From Pseudomonas fortuita (GTDB lineage Bacteria; Pseudomonadota; Gammaproteobacteria; Pseudomonadales; Pseudomonadaceae): DNA of 64,000 bases. The translations under genes and the position numbers were made by a program. A model generated the notes under the pieces. It worked only from the letters and a program-made list of their open reading frames with translations. It had not been told where the DNA came from and searched no databases. The first letter of the stretch is position 1. Every line of letters begins with the position of its first letter. The DNA is taken from the NCBI RefSeq assembly GCF_026898135.2, contig NZ_CP114035.2:3451501-3515500 (forward strand). The letters are read 5' to 3'. Shown piece by piece: positions 37,097 through 46,424 of the stretch.

Positions 37097-37708
37097 ATGG
37101 CACTCGACACCTGGCTCATCTACCTGCTGGCCAGCATCGGCCTGTCACTGACACCCGGACCGAACAGCCTGCTGGCCCTGACCCATGGCGCCCTGTATGG
37201 TGCCCGCCGCACGTTGTTTACCATTGTTGGCGGCGTGTTCGGTTTCAGCGCGCTGATCGCCTTGGCCATGTTTGGCCTGAGCGCCTTGCTGCAGACGTCG
37301 GCCGCCGTGTTGAGCGTGCTCAAATGGGTGGGCGGCGCCTACCTGGTCTGGCTGGGTATCCAGCTGTGGCGTAGCCCTGGTTTGCACCTGGAGTTGACCG
37401 ACCGCAGTGCACGCCTTGGCAATGCAGGTTTGTTCCGCCAAGGCTTGTTGTCGGCCATGGCCAACCCCAAGGTGCTGCTGTTCTATGGCGCCTTCCTGCC
37501 GCAGTTCATCGACCCGCAGCGCGGGCTGATGCTGCAGTTCGTGGTGATGGCGGCGACCTTTGCCAGCGTCGAGTTTCTGGTCGAGTACCTGCTGGCGCGC
37601 CTGGCGTTTCGCATCCGGCCGTGGCTGGCCAAGGGGGGTAAAGGTTTCAACCGCTGCTGCGGCAGCCTGTTTGCCGTGATTGGCGTGGCGCTGCCGCTTG
37701 CTCGATAG
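37097..37708 (+). CDS. LysE/RhtB-family amino-acid exporter
   Basis: A 203-residue inner-membrane exporter with about six transmembrane segments. The N-terminus has the family motif WLIYLLASIGLSLTPGPNSLLALTHGALYGARRTLFTIVGGVFGF; further LKWVGGAYLVWLGIQLWRS and GLLSAMANPKVLLFYGAFLPQFID. It exports amino acids or homoserine-type lactones by proton exchange. It is divergent from the GlxA-type AraC regulator, which may induce it when an amino acid accumulates. Confidence 0.9.
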   Translation: MALDTWLIYLLASIGLSLTPGPNSLLALTHGALYGARRTLFTIVGGVFGFSALIALAMFGLSALLQTSAAVLSVLKWVGGAYLVWLGIQLWRSPGLHLELTDRSARLGNAGLFRQGLLSAMANPKVLLFYGAFLPQFIDPQRGLMLQFVVMAATFASVEFLVEYLLARLAFRIRPWLAKGGKGFNRCCGSLFAVIGVALPLAR

Positions 37709-37772
37709 CCCCTGAAAATGGCGGCTGCCCTTTCATAGAGCAGAACATGACTCATTGACTTTGCAGGCGCGC

Positions 37773-37859
37773 TGTGGGAGCGGGCTTGCCCCGCGAACAC
37801 CGGCAAAGCCGGTGCCATGCACCGCGGGGCCCCCTTCGCGGGACAAGCCCGCTCCCACA
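37773..37859. repeat. REP inverted pair after LysE-type gene
   Basis: Arms at 37773-37797 and 37835-37859 (core GTGGGAGCGGGCTTG and complement, 24 of 25 matching), around ACACCGGCAAAGCCGGTG which itself folds. Between convergent LysE-type and MFS genes, a likely bidirectional barrier. Confidence 0.85.
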
Positions 37860-37893
37860 AAGTGGACTGCCCCCCACAAGGACCGCACACCGT

Positions 37894-39093
37894 TCATGCC
37901 CGGGGCGCCTTGGCCAGAAAGGTGATCAATGCCACACCCGGCAATCCCGCCCCCACCAGCGCGATGCCCTGCCAACCAAACTGGGAAAACAGCGCACTGG
38001 CCACTGCCGACCCCAGCGCCCCGCCCACGAAGATGCTGGTCATGTACACCGCATTCAGCCGCCCGCGGCTCGCCGGGTCCAGTGCATACACTTCGCGCTG
38101 GCCGATGACCATGTTCATCTGCACCGCAAAGTCCAGCAGCACGCCAGTCAGGCCCAGGCCGATCACGCTGTAGCCCGGCACCGTCAACCCGAGCAACAAC
38201 GCCGCCGGCGCCAGCAGCAGCGCAAGCAGCGAGCCGGCCCGCGCATGCCCGGCGTCTGCCAGGCGGCCAGCCAAGGGGGCGGCAACGGCACCCACCGCGC
38301 CCACGAGGGCGAACACGGCAATCTGGGTCTGCGAAAGGCCATGCTCACCCGCCAGCGCCATTGGCACCGCGGTCCAGTAAAGGCTGAATGCCGCGAACAT
38401 CAGTGCCTGGTACAACGAGCGCTGACGCAGCAGCGGATAGCGGCGCAACAATGTGAGCAACGACAGCATCAATCCGGCATAGCTGGCTTTGTGCTCGGGT
38501 CGCCGCTGCGGCAGGGTCAGGGCCAGCAGCAAAATGATCGCCAGCATCACCCCGGCTGCGCCAATGAACACCGCGCGCCAGCCGAAATGGTCGGCCACCA
38601 GGCTGGACAACGGCCGCGCCAGCAGGATACCCAGCAGCAACCCGCCCATGATGTTACCGACTACCCGACCACGCTGCTGCTCCGGCGCCAGGTGCGCCGC
38701 CAGCGGAATGAGCATTTGCACCGCCACCGAACTGAAGCCGATCAACAAGGCATAGCCCAGAAAAAGCAGGCCCTGGCCGCTGCTGCTGGTCCCCGCCAGC
38801 AGCAGGCTGACACAGGCCAGCACAGCAGTGGCGACCATCAGGCGGCGGTTTTCCAGCAGGTCAGCCAGCGGGACCAGCAACAGCAGGCCCAAGGCATAAC
38901 CCAGCTGGGTCAGTGAAACGATCAGGCTGGCATGCTCGGTGGACAGCCCCAGGTCCGGAGCGATCAAACCGACGATGGGCTGGGCGTAGTAGATGTTGGC
39001 GACGATCGCGCCGCAGCAGAACGCCAGCAGCACTACCAGCGCACGGCTGAGGCCGGTGGTTGCGGGCTGCCCGGCGGCAAGGGAGGGATTCAT
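37894..39093 (-). CDS. MFS transporter, YnfM/AraJ-like exporter
   Basis: A 399-residue major-facilitator protein with 12 predicted transmembrane segments. Signature pieces: IVANIYYAQPIVGLIAPDLGLSTEHASLIVSLTQLGYALGLLLLVPLADLLENRRLM (with the motif A loop) and GGLLLGILLARPLSSLVADHFGWRAVF (motif C region). This subgroup is usually annotated as an arabinose-efflux or drug exporter; the true substrate is unknown. A LysR-type gene lies 105 bp upstream on the same strand and is the probable regulator. Confidence 0.87.
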   Translation of the reverse strand: MNPSLAAGQPATTGLSRALVVLLAFCCGAIVANIYYAQPIVGLIAPDLGLSTEHASLIVSLTQLGYALGLLLLVPLADLLENRRLMVATAVLACVSLLLAGTSSSGQGLLFLGYALLIGFSSVAVQMLIPLAAHLAPEQQRGRVVGNIMGGLLLGILLARPLSSLVADHFGWRAVFIGAAGVMLAIILLLALTLPQRRPEHKASYAGLMLSLLTLLRRYPLLRQRSLYQALMFAAFSLYWTAVPMALAGEHGLSQTQIAVFALVGAVGAVAAPLAGRLADAGHARAGSLLALLLAPAALLLGLTVPGYSVIGLGLTGVLLDFAVQMNMVIGQREVYALDPASRGRLNAVYMTSIFVGGALGSAVASALFSQFGWQGIALVGAGLPGVALITFLAKAPRA

Positions 39094-39198
39094 GCGAGGT
39101 TCCTGGACAAGGGATGGAATATGCCGGCTACCTTAACCAGCCGTGCCAGTGCCGAGAATCCGGTTGTAGCGCAACGCGCTTTTGCGCACCGCGCAACG

Positions 39199-40104
39199 CT
39201 AGTTATGCTGACCTGACAAACTTTCGCAAAAATCGATGAATGCTTTCACCCGCCGCGAACCACGGTGGTTGGGCAAGTAAAGGGCATTGATGTTGTCATT
39301 GGCCGTGCCAGGGCTGGCTCGCCAGTCAGGGAACAGCCGCAGCAGGCGCCCGGCCAGCACATCCTCGCGCACCAGCCAGTCGGCCAGCAGCGCGATGCCA
39401 CTGCCCGCCAGTGCAGTTTCGCGCAACATGTCGGCGTTGGCGCTGCGCAACGGCCCGGTAACGTCCAGTTCCAGGCTGTCCTGACCTCTCACCAGGCGCC
39501 AGGGCCGCGCTTTTTGCCCGTAACGAAAGCGCAGGCAGGCATGCTCAAGCAGCTGCCGGGGGTGCTGCAGGGTGTCGCGCCCGGCCAGGTAAGCCGGGCT
39601 GGCCACCAACCAACGCTCGAAGCGCCCGAGCTGGCGACAGACCAGTTCGTCGTTGGGCGAGGGGTCGCCCAGGCGAATCGACAAGTCGTAACGCCCGTCC
39701 AGCAGGTCATCCAGGCGGTCGCTGAGATCGATGTCCAGCTCAAGCGCAGGGTGTCGCGCCAGAAACGCCCCCAGGTGCGGCGCGATCACCCGCCTGCCGA
39801 ACTCCACCGGCAGGCACAGGCGCAATACGCCGACAGGCTGCTCGCCACGGTCGGCAACACTGGCATCGGCCTCGTCCAAGGCTTCGAAAATACCCCGCGC
39901 ACGCTCATAGTAGCGGGCGCCAGCTTCGGTCAGGCTGACCTGGCGAGTCGAGCGGTTGAGCAACGTGGCGCCCAGCGCCGTTTCCAGGGCGTCGACCAGC
40001 CGCGTTACCGACGAAGTGGCCAGCCCAAGCCTGCGCGCAGCGGCAGAAAAGCCCTGTGCATCAACGGTGGCCACGAACATCTTCATCGCCAGGAATTTGT
40101 CCAT
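39199..40104 (-). CDS. LysR-family transcriptional regulator
   Basis: A 301-residue LysR-type regulator of the CrgA/AaeR-like group. DNA-binding region: FLAMKMFVATVDAQGFSAAARRLGLATSSVTRLVDALETALGATLLNRSTRQVSLTEAG. The effector domain follows (GVLRLCLPVEFGRRVIAPHLGAFLARHPALELDIDLSDRLDDLLDGRYDLSIRLG). An in-frame TTG at 40122 would add six residues; the ATG at 40104 is chosen because AGG lies 8 nt upstream. It may control the MFS gene behind it or the PQQ dehydrogenase gene that is divergent from it across 284 bp. Confidence 0.88.
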   Translation of the reverse strand: MDKFLAMKMFVATVDAQGFSAAARRLGLATSSVTRLVDALETALGATLLNRSTRQVSLTEAGARYYERARGIFEALDEADASVADRGEQPVGVLRLCLPVEFGRRVIAPHLGAFLARHPALELDIDLSDRLDDLLDGRYDLSIRLGDPSPNDELVCRQLGRFERWLVASPAYLAGRDTLQHPRQLLEHACLRFRYGQKARPWRLVRGQDSLELDVTGPLRSANADMLRETALAGSGIALLADWLVREDVLAGRLLRLFPDWRASPGTANDNINALYLPNHRGSRRVKAFIDFCESLSGQHN

Positions 40105-40388
40105 TTGCTGCCTGTTTTCCAAATCTCAGCAAGTTCTTACAAACAGCCGAGCGGGTCAAGACGCATGATGGCTGGCCACTTTTGTACTCGACCAAAGTAT
40201 GAATGCAGATTGCAGAGCCAGCTTTAACCACCCGTTTAATGCTTTTTTCGTCACCTGATCTAAACTTTTAACGACATCATCGCACGTTCAGCCCTGCGAC
40301 AATCAGCCTCATTAAATTATGTACCAACTTGTTAATTAGCAAGCTAAGGGCTTAGACTGCGCGCATTCCACCTGCTGAGATCCCTGGC
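40105..40388. promoter_or_regulatory. Divergent control region, LysR gene / PQQ dehydrogenase
   Basis: A 284-bp AT-rich gap without genes. It holds the near-palindrome CTTGTTAATTAGCAAG (40328-40343) immediately followed by CTAAG-GG-CTTAG (40344-40355), 33-60 bp before the dehydrogenase start. These are the best candidates for an operator or promoter element. Confidence 0.5.
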
Positions 40389-42806
40389 ATGAACGAAACT
40401 CCGCGCGCTTCTGGCGCCACAAACATTATCCTGATCGGCCTGGGCGTGATCATCGCCCTGCTCGGCCTCCTCCTGGCTGCTGGCGGCATCAAGCTGGCCG
40501 GCCTGGGCGGTTCGTTGTACTTCCTGATCGGCGGACTGGCCATGGCCATCGCCGGTGTCCTTATCGCCTGCCGCAAGAAGACCGGCGCCTGGCTGTACGC
40601 GGCGTTCCTGATCGGTACCGCGATCTGGGCGCTGATCGACACTGGCCTGGTGTTCTGGCCACTGTTCTCGCGCCTGTTCATGTTTGCCGCGATCGGCATG
40701 GTGGTGGCACTGGTCTACCCGCTGCTGGCCCGTGCCAACGGCGCCAGTGCCGGCCGTGGTGCCTACGGCATTGCCGGGGTGATGGCCGTGGCACTGGTGA
40801 TTGCCGTTGGCAACATGTTTGTTGCCCACCCAAGCGTCGCCCCAACCGGCAAAGGGCCGGGCATGACCCCGGTCGAAGCTGGCAAAGAGCAGAAGGACTG
40901 GGCCCACTACGGCAACACCGAAGGTGGCAGCCGCTTCGCCGCGCTGGATCAGATCAACCGCGACAACGTGAACAAGCTGAAGGTGGCCTGGACCTACCAC
41001 ACCGGTGACGTGGCCATCAGCGATGGCAACGGTGCCGAAGACCAGCTGACCCCGTTGCAGATCGGCAACAAGGTGTTCATCTGCACCCCGCACAACAACT
41101 TGATCGCCCTTGATGCCGACACCGGCAAAGAGCTGTGGAAGAACGAAATCAACGCCCAGTCCAAGGTCTGGCAGCGTTGCCGTGGCATGGCCTACTTCGA
41201 CGCCACTGCCGCCATTGCCCAGCCGACCCAGCCGAACAGCTCGCCGGTCGCCGGCGGGAGCGTGCCGGCCGGTGCCAACTGCCAGCGTCGCCTGCTGACC
41301 AACACCATCGATGGCCGCCTGATTGCCGTCGACGCCGACAACGGCGAGTTCTGCCAGGGCTTCGGCAACAACGGCCAGGTCAATCTGATGACCGGCCTGG
41401 GCAATGTGCCGGATTCCTATTACCAACTGTCCTCCGCACCGCTGATGGCCGGTACCACCGTGGTGGTCGGCGGCCGTGTTGCCGACAACGTCCAGACCGA
41501 CATGCCAGGCGGCGTGATCCGTGGTTTCGACGTGATCACCGGTGAGATGCGCTGGGCCTTCGACCCGGGCAACCCGGAAGACCGCCAGGCACCGCAGGGC
41601 GACAGCACCTACGTGCGCAGCACCCCGAACAGTTGGGCACCGATGTCCTACGACCCGGCGATGAACACCGTGTTCCTGCCAATGGGTTCGTCGTCCACCG
41701 ACATCTACGGTGTAGAGCGCAGCAAGCTGGACCACACCTACGGCGCTTCGGTGCTGGCCCTGGACGCCACCACCGGCAACCAGAAATGGGTGTTCCAGAC
41801 CGTGCACAACGACCTGTGGGACTTTGACCTGCCGATGCAGCCAAGCCTGATCGACTTCACCAAGGACGACGGCCAGTCGGTACCTGCGGTGGTGATCGGC
41901 ACCAAGGCCGGGCAGATCTACGTGCTTGATCGCGCCACCGGCAAGCCGCTGACCCAGGTCGACGAAGTACCGGTCAAGCCAAGCAACATCCCGAACGAAC
42001 CTTACTCCCCAACCCAGCCGAAGTCTGTGGGCATGCCGCAGATCGGCGCGCAAACCCTGACCGAGTCGGACATGTGGGGCGCCACCCCGTATGACCAGCT
42101 GCTGTGCCGTATCGACTTCAAGAAAATGCGCTACGACGGCCTGTACACCGCACCGGGCACCGACCTGTCGCTGAGCTTCCCGGGTTCGCTGGGTGGCATG
42201 AACTGGGGCAGCATTTCTACCGACCCGGTACACGGCTTCATCTTCGTCAACGACATGCGCCTGGGCCTGTGGATCCAGATGATTCCGTCGCAGAACAAAG
42301 GCGGTGCGGCGTCCGGTGGCGAAGCGCTGAACACCGGCATGGGCGCAGTTCCGCTCAAGGGCACCCCGTATGCGGTGAACAAGAACCGCTTCCTGTCGGT
42401 AGCCGGCATTCCGTGCCAGGCACCACCGTTCGGCACCCTGACCGCCATCGACATGAAGACCCGCCAGGTGGCCTGGCAAGTACCGGTTGGCACCGTTGAA
42501 GACACCGGCCCGCTCGGTATCCGCATGCACCTGCCGATCAAGATCGGCCTGCCAACCTTGGGCGGTACCTTGTCGACCCAAGGCGGCCTGGTGTTCATCG
42601 CCGGCACCCAGGACTTCTACCTGCGCGCCTACGACAGCAGCAACGGTAACGAAATCTGGAAGGCTCGCCTGCCAGTGGGCAGCCAGGGCGGCCCGATGAC
42701 CTACGTTTCGCCGAAAACCGGCAAGCAGTATGTGGTAATCACTGCTGGCGGTGCGCGCCAGTCGACTGACCGCGGCGACTACGTGATTTCTTACGCCTTG
42801 CCGTAA
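40389..42806 (+). CDS. quiA: Membrane-bound PQQ-dependent dehydrogenase, quinate/shikimate type
   Basis: An 805-residue quinoprotein. Five transmembrane helices fill residues about 10-135 (IILIGLGVIIALLGLLLAAGG ... GVMAVALVIAVGNMFVA). An eight-bladed propeller faces the periplasm, with DWAHYGNTEGGSRFAALDQINRDNVNKLKVAWTYHTGD, the CRGMAYFDA block, VHNDLWDFDLP and a W-motif end (STQGGLVFIAGTQDFYLRAYD). It oxidises a sugar or cyclitol and passes electrons to ubiquinone. Both glucose dehydrogenase (Gcd) and quinate dehydrogenase (QuiA) have this form. I favour quinate/shikimate because of the following porin and because the sequence differs from the P. putida Gcd N-terminus I remember. With pobA, it would supply protocatechuate. 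Confidence 0.8.
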   Translation: MNETPRASGATNIILIGLGVIIALLGLLLAAGGIKLAGLGGSLYFLIGGLAMAIAGVLIACRKKTGAWLYAAFLIGTAIWALIDTGLVFWPLFSRLFMFAAIGMVVALVYPLLARANGASAGRGAYGIAGVMAVALVIAVGNMFVAHPSVAPTGKGPGMTPVEAGKEQKDWAHYGNTEGGSRFAALDQINRDNVNKLKVAWTYHTGDVAISDGNGAEDQLTPLQIGNKVFICTPHNNLIALDADTGKELWKNEINAQSKVWQRCRGMAYFDATAAIAQPTQPNSSPVAGGSVPAGANCQRRLLTNTIDGRLIAVDADNGEFCQGFGNNGQVNLMTGLGNVPDSYYQLSSAPLMAGTTVVVGGRVADNVQTDMPGGVIRGFDVITGEMRWAFDPGNPEDRQAPQGDSTYVRSTPNSWAPMSYDPAMNTVFLPMGSSSTDIYGVERSKLDHTYGASVLALDATTGNQKWVFQTVHNDLWDFDLPMQPSLIDFTKDDGQSVPAVVIGTKAGQIYVLDRATGKPLTQVDEVPVKPSNIPNEPYSPTQPKSVGMPQIGAQTLTESDMWGATPYDQLLCRIDFKKMRYDGLYTAPGTDLSLSFPGSLGGMNWGSISTDPVHGFIFVNDMRLGLWIQMIPSQNKGGAASGGEALNTGMGAVPLKGTPYAVNKNRFLSVAGIPCQAPPFGTLTAIDMKTRQVAWQVPVGTVEDTGPLGIRMHLPIKIGLPTLGGTLSTQGGLVFIAGTQDFYLRAYDSSNGNEIWKARLPVGSQGGPMTYVSPKTGKQYVVITAGGARQSTDRGDYVISYALP

Positions 42807-42828
42807 GCCCGCGTCGCTCCCTTCGCGG

Positions 42829-42876
42829 TGAACCCGCTCCCACGAGGTCAGCACTGGCCACGCGGGAGCGGGTTCA
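42829..42876. repeat. REP-type hairpin between dehydrogenase and porin
   Basis: TGAACCCGCTCCC (42829-42841) and its exact complement (42864-42876) are 22 nt apart, 22 bp after the dehydrogenase stop. The hairpin lies inside a probable two-gene operon and could set the relative level of the porin mRNA. Confidence 0.75.
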
Positions 42877-42914
42877 TCTGTGAATGGCCCCTGAATAACA
42901 ACCGAGACACAGCA

Positions 42915-44183
42915 ATGCCATCCGCAATTCGCATGACCCCTACCCTGCTGCTGGCCTTGGCGAGCACCACTGCCCTGGCCGACGGCGACCTGATGACCCG
43001 CAGCACCCTGACCGGTGACTGGGGTGGCCTGCGTCACCAGCTTGAAGACGACGGCGTCAAGTTCACCGGCGACTACAGTGGCGAAACCGCCTACAACGCC
43101 CACGGCGGCCTGCACCGCTCGGCGCGCTATTCGCAGAACCTGAAGCTGGGCGTGCAGTTCGACCTGTCGAAACTGTACGGCCTGGACAACGGTGGCAAGG
43201 TCCAGCTGACCATCAACGACCGCCGCGGTAACAGTGCCTCGGAAGACCTGGTAGGCAACCGCCTGCCGATCCAGGAAAACTTCGGTGGCCTGTACACCCG
43301 CCTGACCGAGCTGAGCTACGAGCGCACCCTGTTCACCCCGGCGCTCAACGTCAAGCTGGGCTACATGGCCATGGGTAACGACCTGGGCGGCCTGGACAGC
43401 GGCATCCTGTGCAACTTCATGAACGCCGGCTTTTGCGGCCACCCGCTGAACATGTCCGGCGGCAGTGGCTGGACCAACTACCCCAACGCACACCTGGGCG
43501 TGCGGGTGAAATACGACCTGTCGCCGGCCTGGCAACTGCGCGTGGCGGCGTTCAACGTCGACCCTGAGAGCAACGGCAACTCGAGCCGGGCCTGGCATCT
43601 GGGCCCCAAGCACACCACTGGCACCGTAGTACCGGTGGAGCTGGTGTACAAGCTGCAGGGTGAACTGCCCGGCGAATACAAGCTGGGCTACTACTACGAC
43701 AGCTCCGATGTGAAACGCATCGGCAGCGATGACGAAGTAGCCGGCCGTGGCGGCCACTACCTGTTGATCGACCAGGCGGTGTGGAACGACCAACGCTCGC
43801 CAGGCCGCAGCCTGCACGCCTTCGGCCAGTACTCGGCATCCAGCAAGGCCGCCTCGCCGTTCACCAAGTGGTATGGCGCCGGCGTGGTGCTGTACAAGCC
43901 GTTCGAAGGCCGCCCGAAGGATACCGTGGCGCTGGGTTACGGCCGTGCCGTGCCCAACCCGCGTAGCCGCGATGTGCTGGAAGATGCCGCCTTTGACGCG
44001 GGCCAGCAGTTCCCCGACATCGACAGCGCCGAGCAGTTGATCGAACTGAGCTATGGCTACCAGGCAACGCCGTGGCTGAACTTGCGCCCGGATGTGCAGT
44101 ACATCATCGAGCCGGGGGCGTTCTCGGGGAAGAAGATCGACAACGCGTTGGTGGTTGGCCTGCAGGTCAAGGCCAGTTTCTAA
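42915..44183 (+). CDS. OprB-like carbohydrate-selective porin
   Basis: A 422-residue outer-membrane protein of the OprB family. The signal peptide ends near TALA-DGDLMTR. The mature start GDWGGLRHQLEDDGVKFTGDYSGETAYNAHGGLHRSARYSQNLKLGVQFDLSKLYGL is the family hallmark, and the C-terminus ends with a Phe (QVKASF) as expected for a beta-barrel. It starts 108 bp after the PQQ dehydrogenase and would let its substrate into the periplasm. OprB-like channels beside quinoprotein dehydrogenases are usual for quinate or glucose; the cargo is inferred from that neighbour. Confidence 0.9.
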   Translation: MPSAIRMTPTLLLALASTTALADGDLMTRSTLTGDWGGLRHQLEDDGVKFTGDYSGETAYNAHGGLHRSARYSQNLKLGVQFDLSKLYGLDNGGKVQLTINDRRGNSASEDLVGNRLPIQENFGGLYTRLTELSYERTLFTPALNVKLGYMAMGNDLGGLDSGILCNFMNAGFCGHPLNMSGGSGWTNYPNAHLGVRVKYDLSPAWQLRVAAFNVDPESNGNSSRAWHLGPKHTTGTVVPVELVYKLQGELPGEYKLGYYYDSSDVKRIGSDDEVAGRGGHYLLIDQAVWNDQRSPGRSLHAFGQYSASSKAASPFTKWYGAGVVLYKPFEGRPKDTVALGYGRAVPNPRSRDVLEDAAFDAGQQFPDIDSAEQLIELSYGYQATPWLNLRPDVQYIIEPGAFSGKKIDNALVVGLQVKASF

Positions 44184-44205
44184 CCTGAAGCAGACACCGA
44201 TCCCT

Positions 44206-44242
44206 GCAGGAGCGGCCTTGCGTCGCGATGGGCCGCTCCTGC
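44206..44242. terminator. REP-type terminator hairpin
   Basis: GCAGGAGCGGCC (44206-44217) and GGCCGCTCCTGC (44231-44242) are perfect 12-bp complements with a 13-nt loop, between the converging porin and M20 genes. Confidence 0.82.
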
Positions 44243-44258
44243 ATACGTTCTTACCCTG

Positions 44259-45425
44259 TCAGACGGCAGCCTGCCGAAGGTAATCCACCAACCTCAGCAG
44301 CATGGCATCACACCCGCGCAACTGCTCGACACTGACGAATTCGTCCGGTTTGTGACCTTGGTCCATGCTGCCTGGGCCACACACGACGGTGGGGATACCC
44401 GCCTGGTCGAACAACCCGCCCTCGGTGCCAAACGCCACGGTACCGAAATCTTCCGAGCCACTGAGCAACGCCACCAACCGTGCCGCTTCGCTATCAGCCG
44501 AGGTCGCCAGCCCGGGATACGCGCTCAACGCTTGCAGGCGAATGTCACTGGCCGCATTGACCTTGCGCATGCGCGGCAGCAGCTCGGCCTCTGCATAGGT
44601 CTGCAACTGGTCAGCCACTGCCTGCGCCTCGAACCCCGGTAGCGCGCGCACTTCGAAATCGAACTCACACTCTGCCGGCACGATATTCAGCGCCCTGCCC
44701 CCTTTGATCACCCCGGTCTGCACCGTGGAGAACGGTGGGTCGAAGCGCGCGTCGTGATGCGCGGGCAATGCCAGCGCCTCACCGATGTCACCCAACTTGC
44801 CGATCAGCTTCGCCGCAAACTCGATGGCATTCACCCCATACGGGGCATACGCCGAGTGGCAGGCCGCACCTTGCACCTGGCAGCGCATCGCCAGTTTGCC
44901 TTTGTGCCCCAGCACCGGCTTCAGCTCGGTAGGCTCGCCAATCAGGCACAGGCGTGGCTTGTGCGGGCGCTGCTCAAGCGCGGCCAGCATCGAGCGCACC
45001 CCCAGGCAACCCACCTCCTCGTCATAGGAAAATGCCAGGTGTACCGGCAGGTGCAACGGCTGGGCAAGAAACGCGGGCACGGCTGCCAGCACCGAGGCGA
45101 TGAAGCCTTTCATGTCGGCCGTACCGCGGCCATACAGGCGCCCGCCACGTTCGCTCAGGACAAACGGCTCGACGGTCCAGGCCTGGCCGTCAACCGGCAC
45201 CACATCGGTGTGCCCTGACAGCACCACGCCGCCAGCATTCAGGGGGCCGATGGTGGCAAACAGGTTGGCTTTGGTGCCCTCGGGGTTATGGAACAGTTCG
45301 CTTTCCACCCCCAGCTCGGCCAGGTAATCACGGATAAAGCCGATCAGCTCAAGGTTGGAGTCGCGGCTGACCGTGGCAAAGCCGACCAGCCGGGCCAACA
45401 GCGCGCGGCTGGCAAAATCACTCAT
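44259..45425 (-). CDS. M20 metallodeacylase, acetylornithine deacetylase-like
   Basis: A 388-residue zinc M20 hydrolase that cleaves an N-acyl group from an amino-acid-like substrate. Motifs: VVLSGHTDVVPVDG (zinc His and Asp), YGRGTADMKGF (bridging Asp), FSYDEEVGCLGVRSM (catalytic Glu-Glu) and IGEPTELKP, with the dimerisation lid between (CHSAYAPYGVNAIEFAAKLI). It is usually labelled ArgE. Here it is translationally coupled to a DUF1028 gene (ATG overlaps that stop by 8 nt) and stands opposite a monooxygenase-Rid pair, so it probably serves that pathway and not arginine synthesis. Confidence 0.88.
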   Translation of the reverse strand: MSDFASRALLARLVGFATVSRDSNLELIGFIRDYLAELGVESELFHNPEGTKANLFATIGPLNAGGVVLSGHTDVVPVDGQAWTVEPFVLSERGGRLYGRGTADMKGFIASVLAAVPAFLAQPLHLPVHLAFSYDEEVGCLGVRSMLAALEQRPHKPRLCLIGEPTELKPVLGHKGKLAMRCQVQGAACHSAYAPYGVNAIEFAAKLIGKLGDIGEALALPAHHDARFDPPFSTVQTGVIKGGRALNIVPAECEFDFEVRALPGFEAQAVADQLQTYAEAELLPRMRKVNAASDIRLQALSAYPGLATSADSEAARLVALLSGSEDFGTVAFGTEGGLFDQAGIPTVVCGPGSMDQGHKPDEFVSVEQLRGCDAMLLRLVDYLRQAAV

Positions 45426-46095
45426 CGCCAGGCACCCCATAGGAGGGTGCGGCTGTCGGGTTCAACGCACGGGTAACGTAATCCTGCATCTGCGGGCGGT
45501 ACGCTTGCCACAGGCCATCGAGCACACCGATCGGGTCGGTATCGGCCCAGTCCACGCGCAGGTCCACCAATGGCCAGGTGAGCTCGCCAGCCACCTTCAA
45601 CGCCGCCGAGTGCACCGGGCCGGCTTCGCCACCAGCGGCCATCGCCGCATGCATGGCAGCCAGCAAGCGGTCGGCCAGGTGCCCGCCGGCCTGCTCGAAG
45701 GCCACTACCATCGCTTCAATCACCTGGGTCGAGGACAACAGGTTACCCGCCGCCGCGCATTGCTCACCGGCCACGGCATGGTGCGTGCCCAAAGCCTCAC
45801 GCCCGGTGAACAGCGCCACTTGACCATGGCTGTCGATCACCGTGACCTGGCGGTATTCGCTCCAGCCATTGGCGCTCAGTACCCGGTCCAGCGCAGCGCC
45901 GGGCGGCAACTGGCCCTGCTCCAGGGCATCGAGAATCTGCGGGCCCAGCGCCGGCAAGGTGATGTTCTGGGTGGAAACAGCGCCAACACCCGCACGTACC
46001 CAGGGGCAACGGGCGCCCACAGCGATGCTCGACGAACTGATGGCGATGCCGACCTGGCCGGTTTCCTGGCAGCGGCCGATGATGGAGAAGGTCAT
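45418..46095 (-). CDS. DUF1028 (Ntn-hydrolase-like) protein
   Basis: A 225-residue protein of the DUF1028 family, which has the Ntn-hydrolase fold. The typical N-terminal TFSIIGRCQETGQVGIAISSSSIAVGARCPWVRAGVGAVSTQNITLPALGPQILDAL is intact; the Thr after Met would be the processed N-terminal nucleophile if it works as an Ntn amidase. The ATG at 46095 has AGGAG 8 nt upstream. Family members are often found next to M20 peptidases, Rid proteins or amidases, as here, but the reaction is not known. Coupled to the M20 gene by an 8-nt overlap. Confidence 0.86.
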   Translation of the reverse strand: MTFSIIGRCQETGQVGIAISSSSIAVGARCPWVRAGVGAVSTQNITLPALGPQILDALEQGQLPPGAALDRVLSANGWSEYRQVTVIDSHGQVALFTGREALGTHHAVAGEQCAAAGNLLSSTQVIEAMVVAFEQAGGHLADRLLAAMHAAMAAGGEAGPVHSAALKVAGELTWPLVDLRVDWADTDPIGVLDGLWQAYRPQMQDYVTRALNPTAAPSYGVPGDE

Positions 46096-46424
46096 GGTAT
46101 AGCTCCTGTTGTCCTGTGCGATGCAGGGCATTCTGGGCGCAACCTTCTAGACCACGAAACCAACATTTTCCGAGGGGTTAGGCAGGAAAAAACTGTGCTG
46201 TGGCTGAGGTCGCGCGGCGCTCGATTCCTGCACCCCCCATAAACCAGGACATGCACTGGGCCAACACACACTACACGCCACAAAATCCAAGGCCTTCGCC
46301 GTTTTATCGGCAAGCACCAGCTAAATACTATTTTCGCCATTCGTGCAGCATCCCTAGTCTGGCTCCAGGCAACGGCGGTCCTCCAAACCGACCTTACAAA
46401 AACCGCCTGAACAAGGGCTCGGAC
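46096..46424. promoter_or_regulatory. Divergent promoter region, DUF1028 / flavin monooxygenase
   Basis: A 329-bp gap with no credible gene. It must carry two divergent promoters. A small hairpin TCGCCG-TTTTA-TCGGCA is near 46297. No regulator gene adjoins and no strong -35/-10 pair or sigma-54 site was recognised. Confidence 0.4.

Noticed and set aside
40344..43817. Open frame of 1157 codons on the minus strand opposite the PQQ dehydrogenase and porin
   Set aside because: It is the antisense of two well-supported genes; the translation is His/Gln/Val-rich without domains, as expected for the complement of high-GC Pseudomonas codons.
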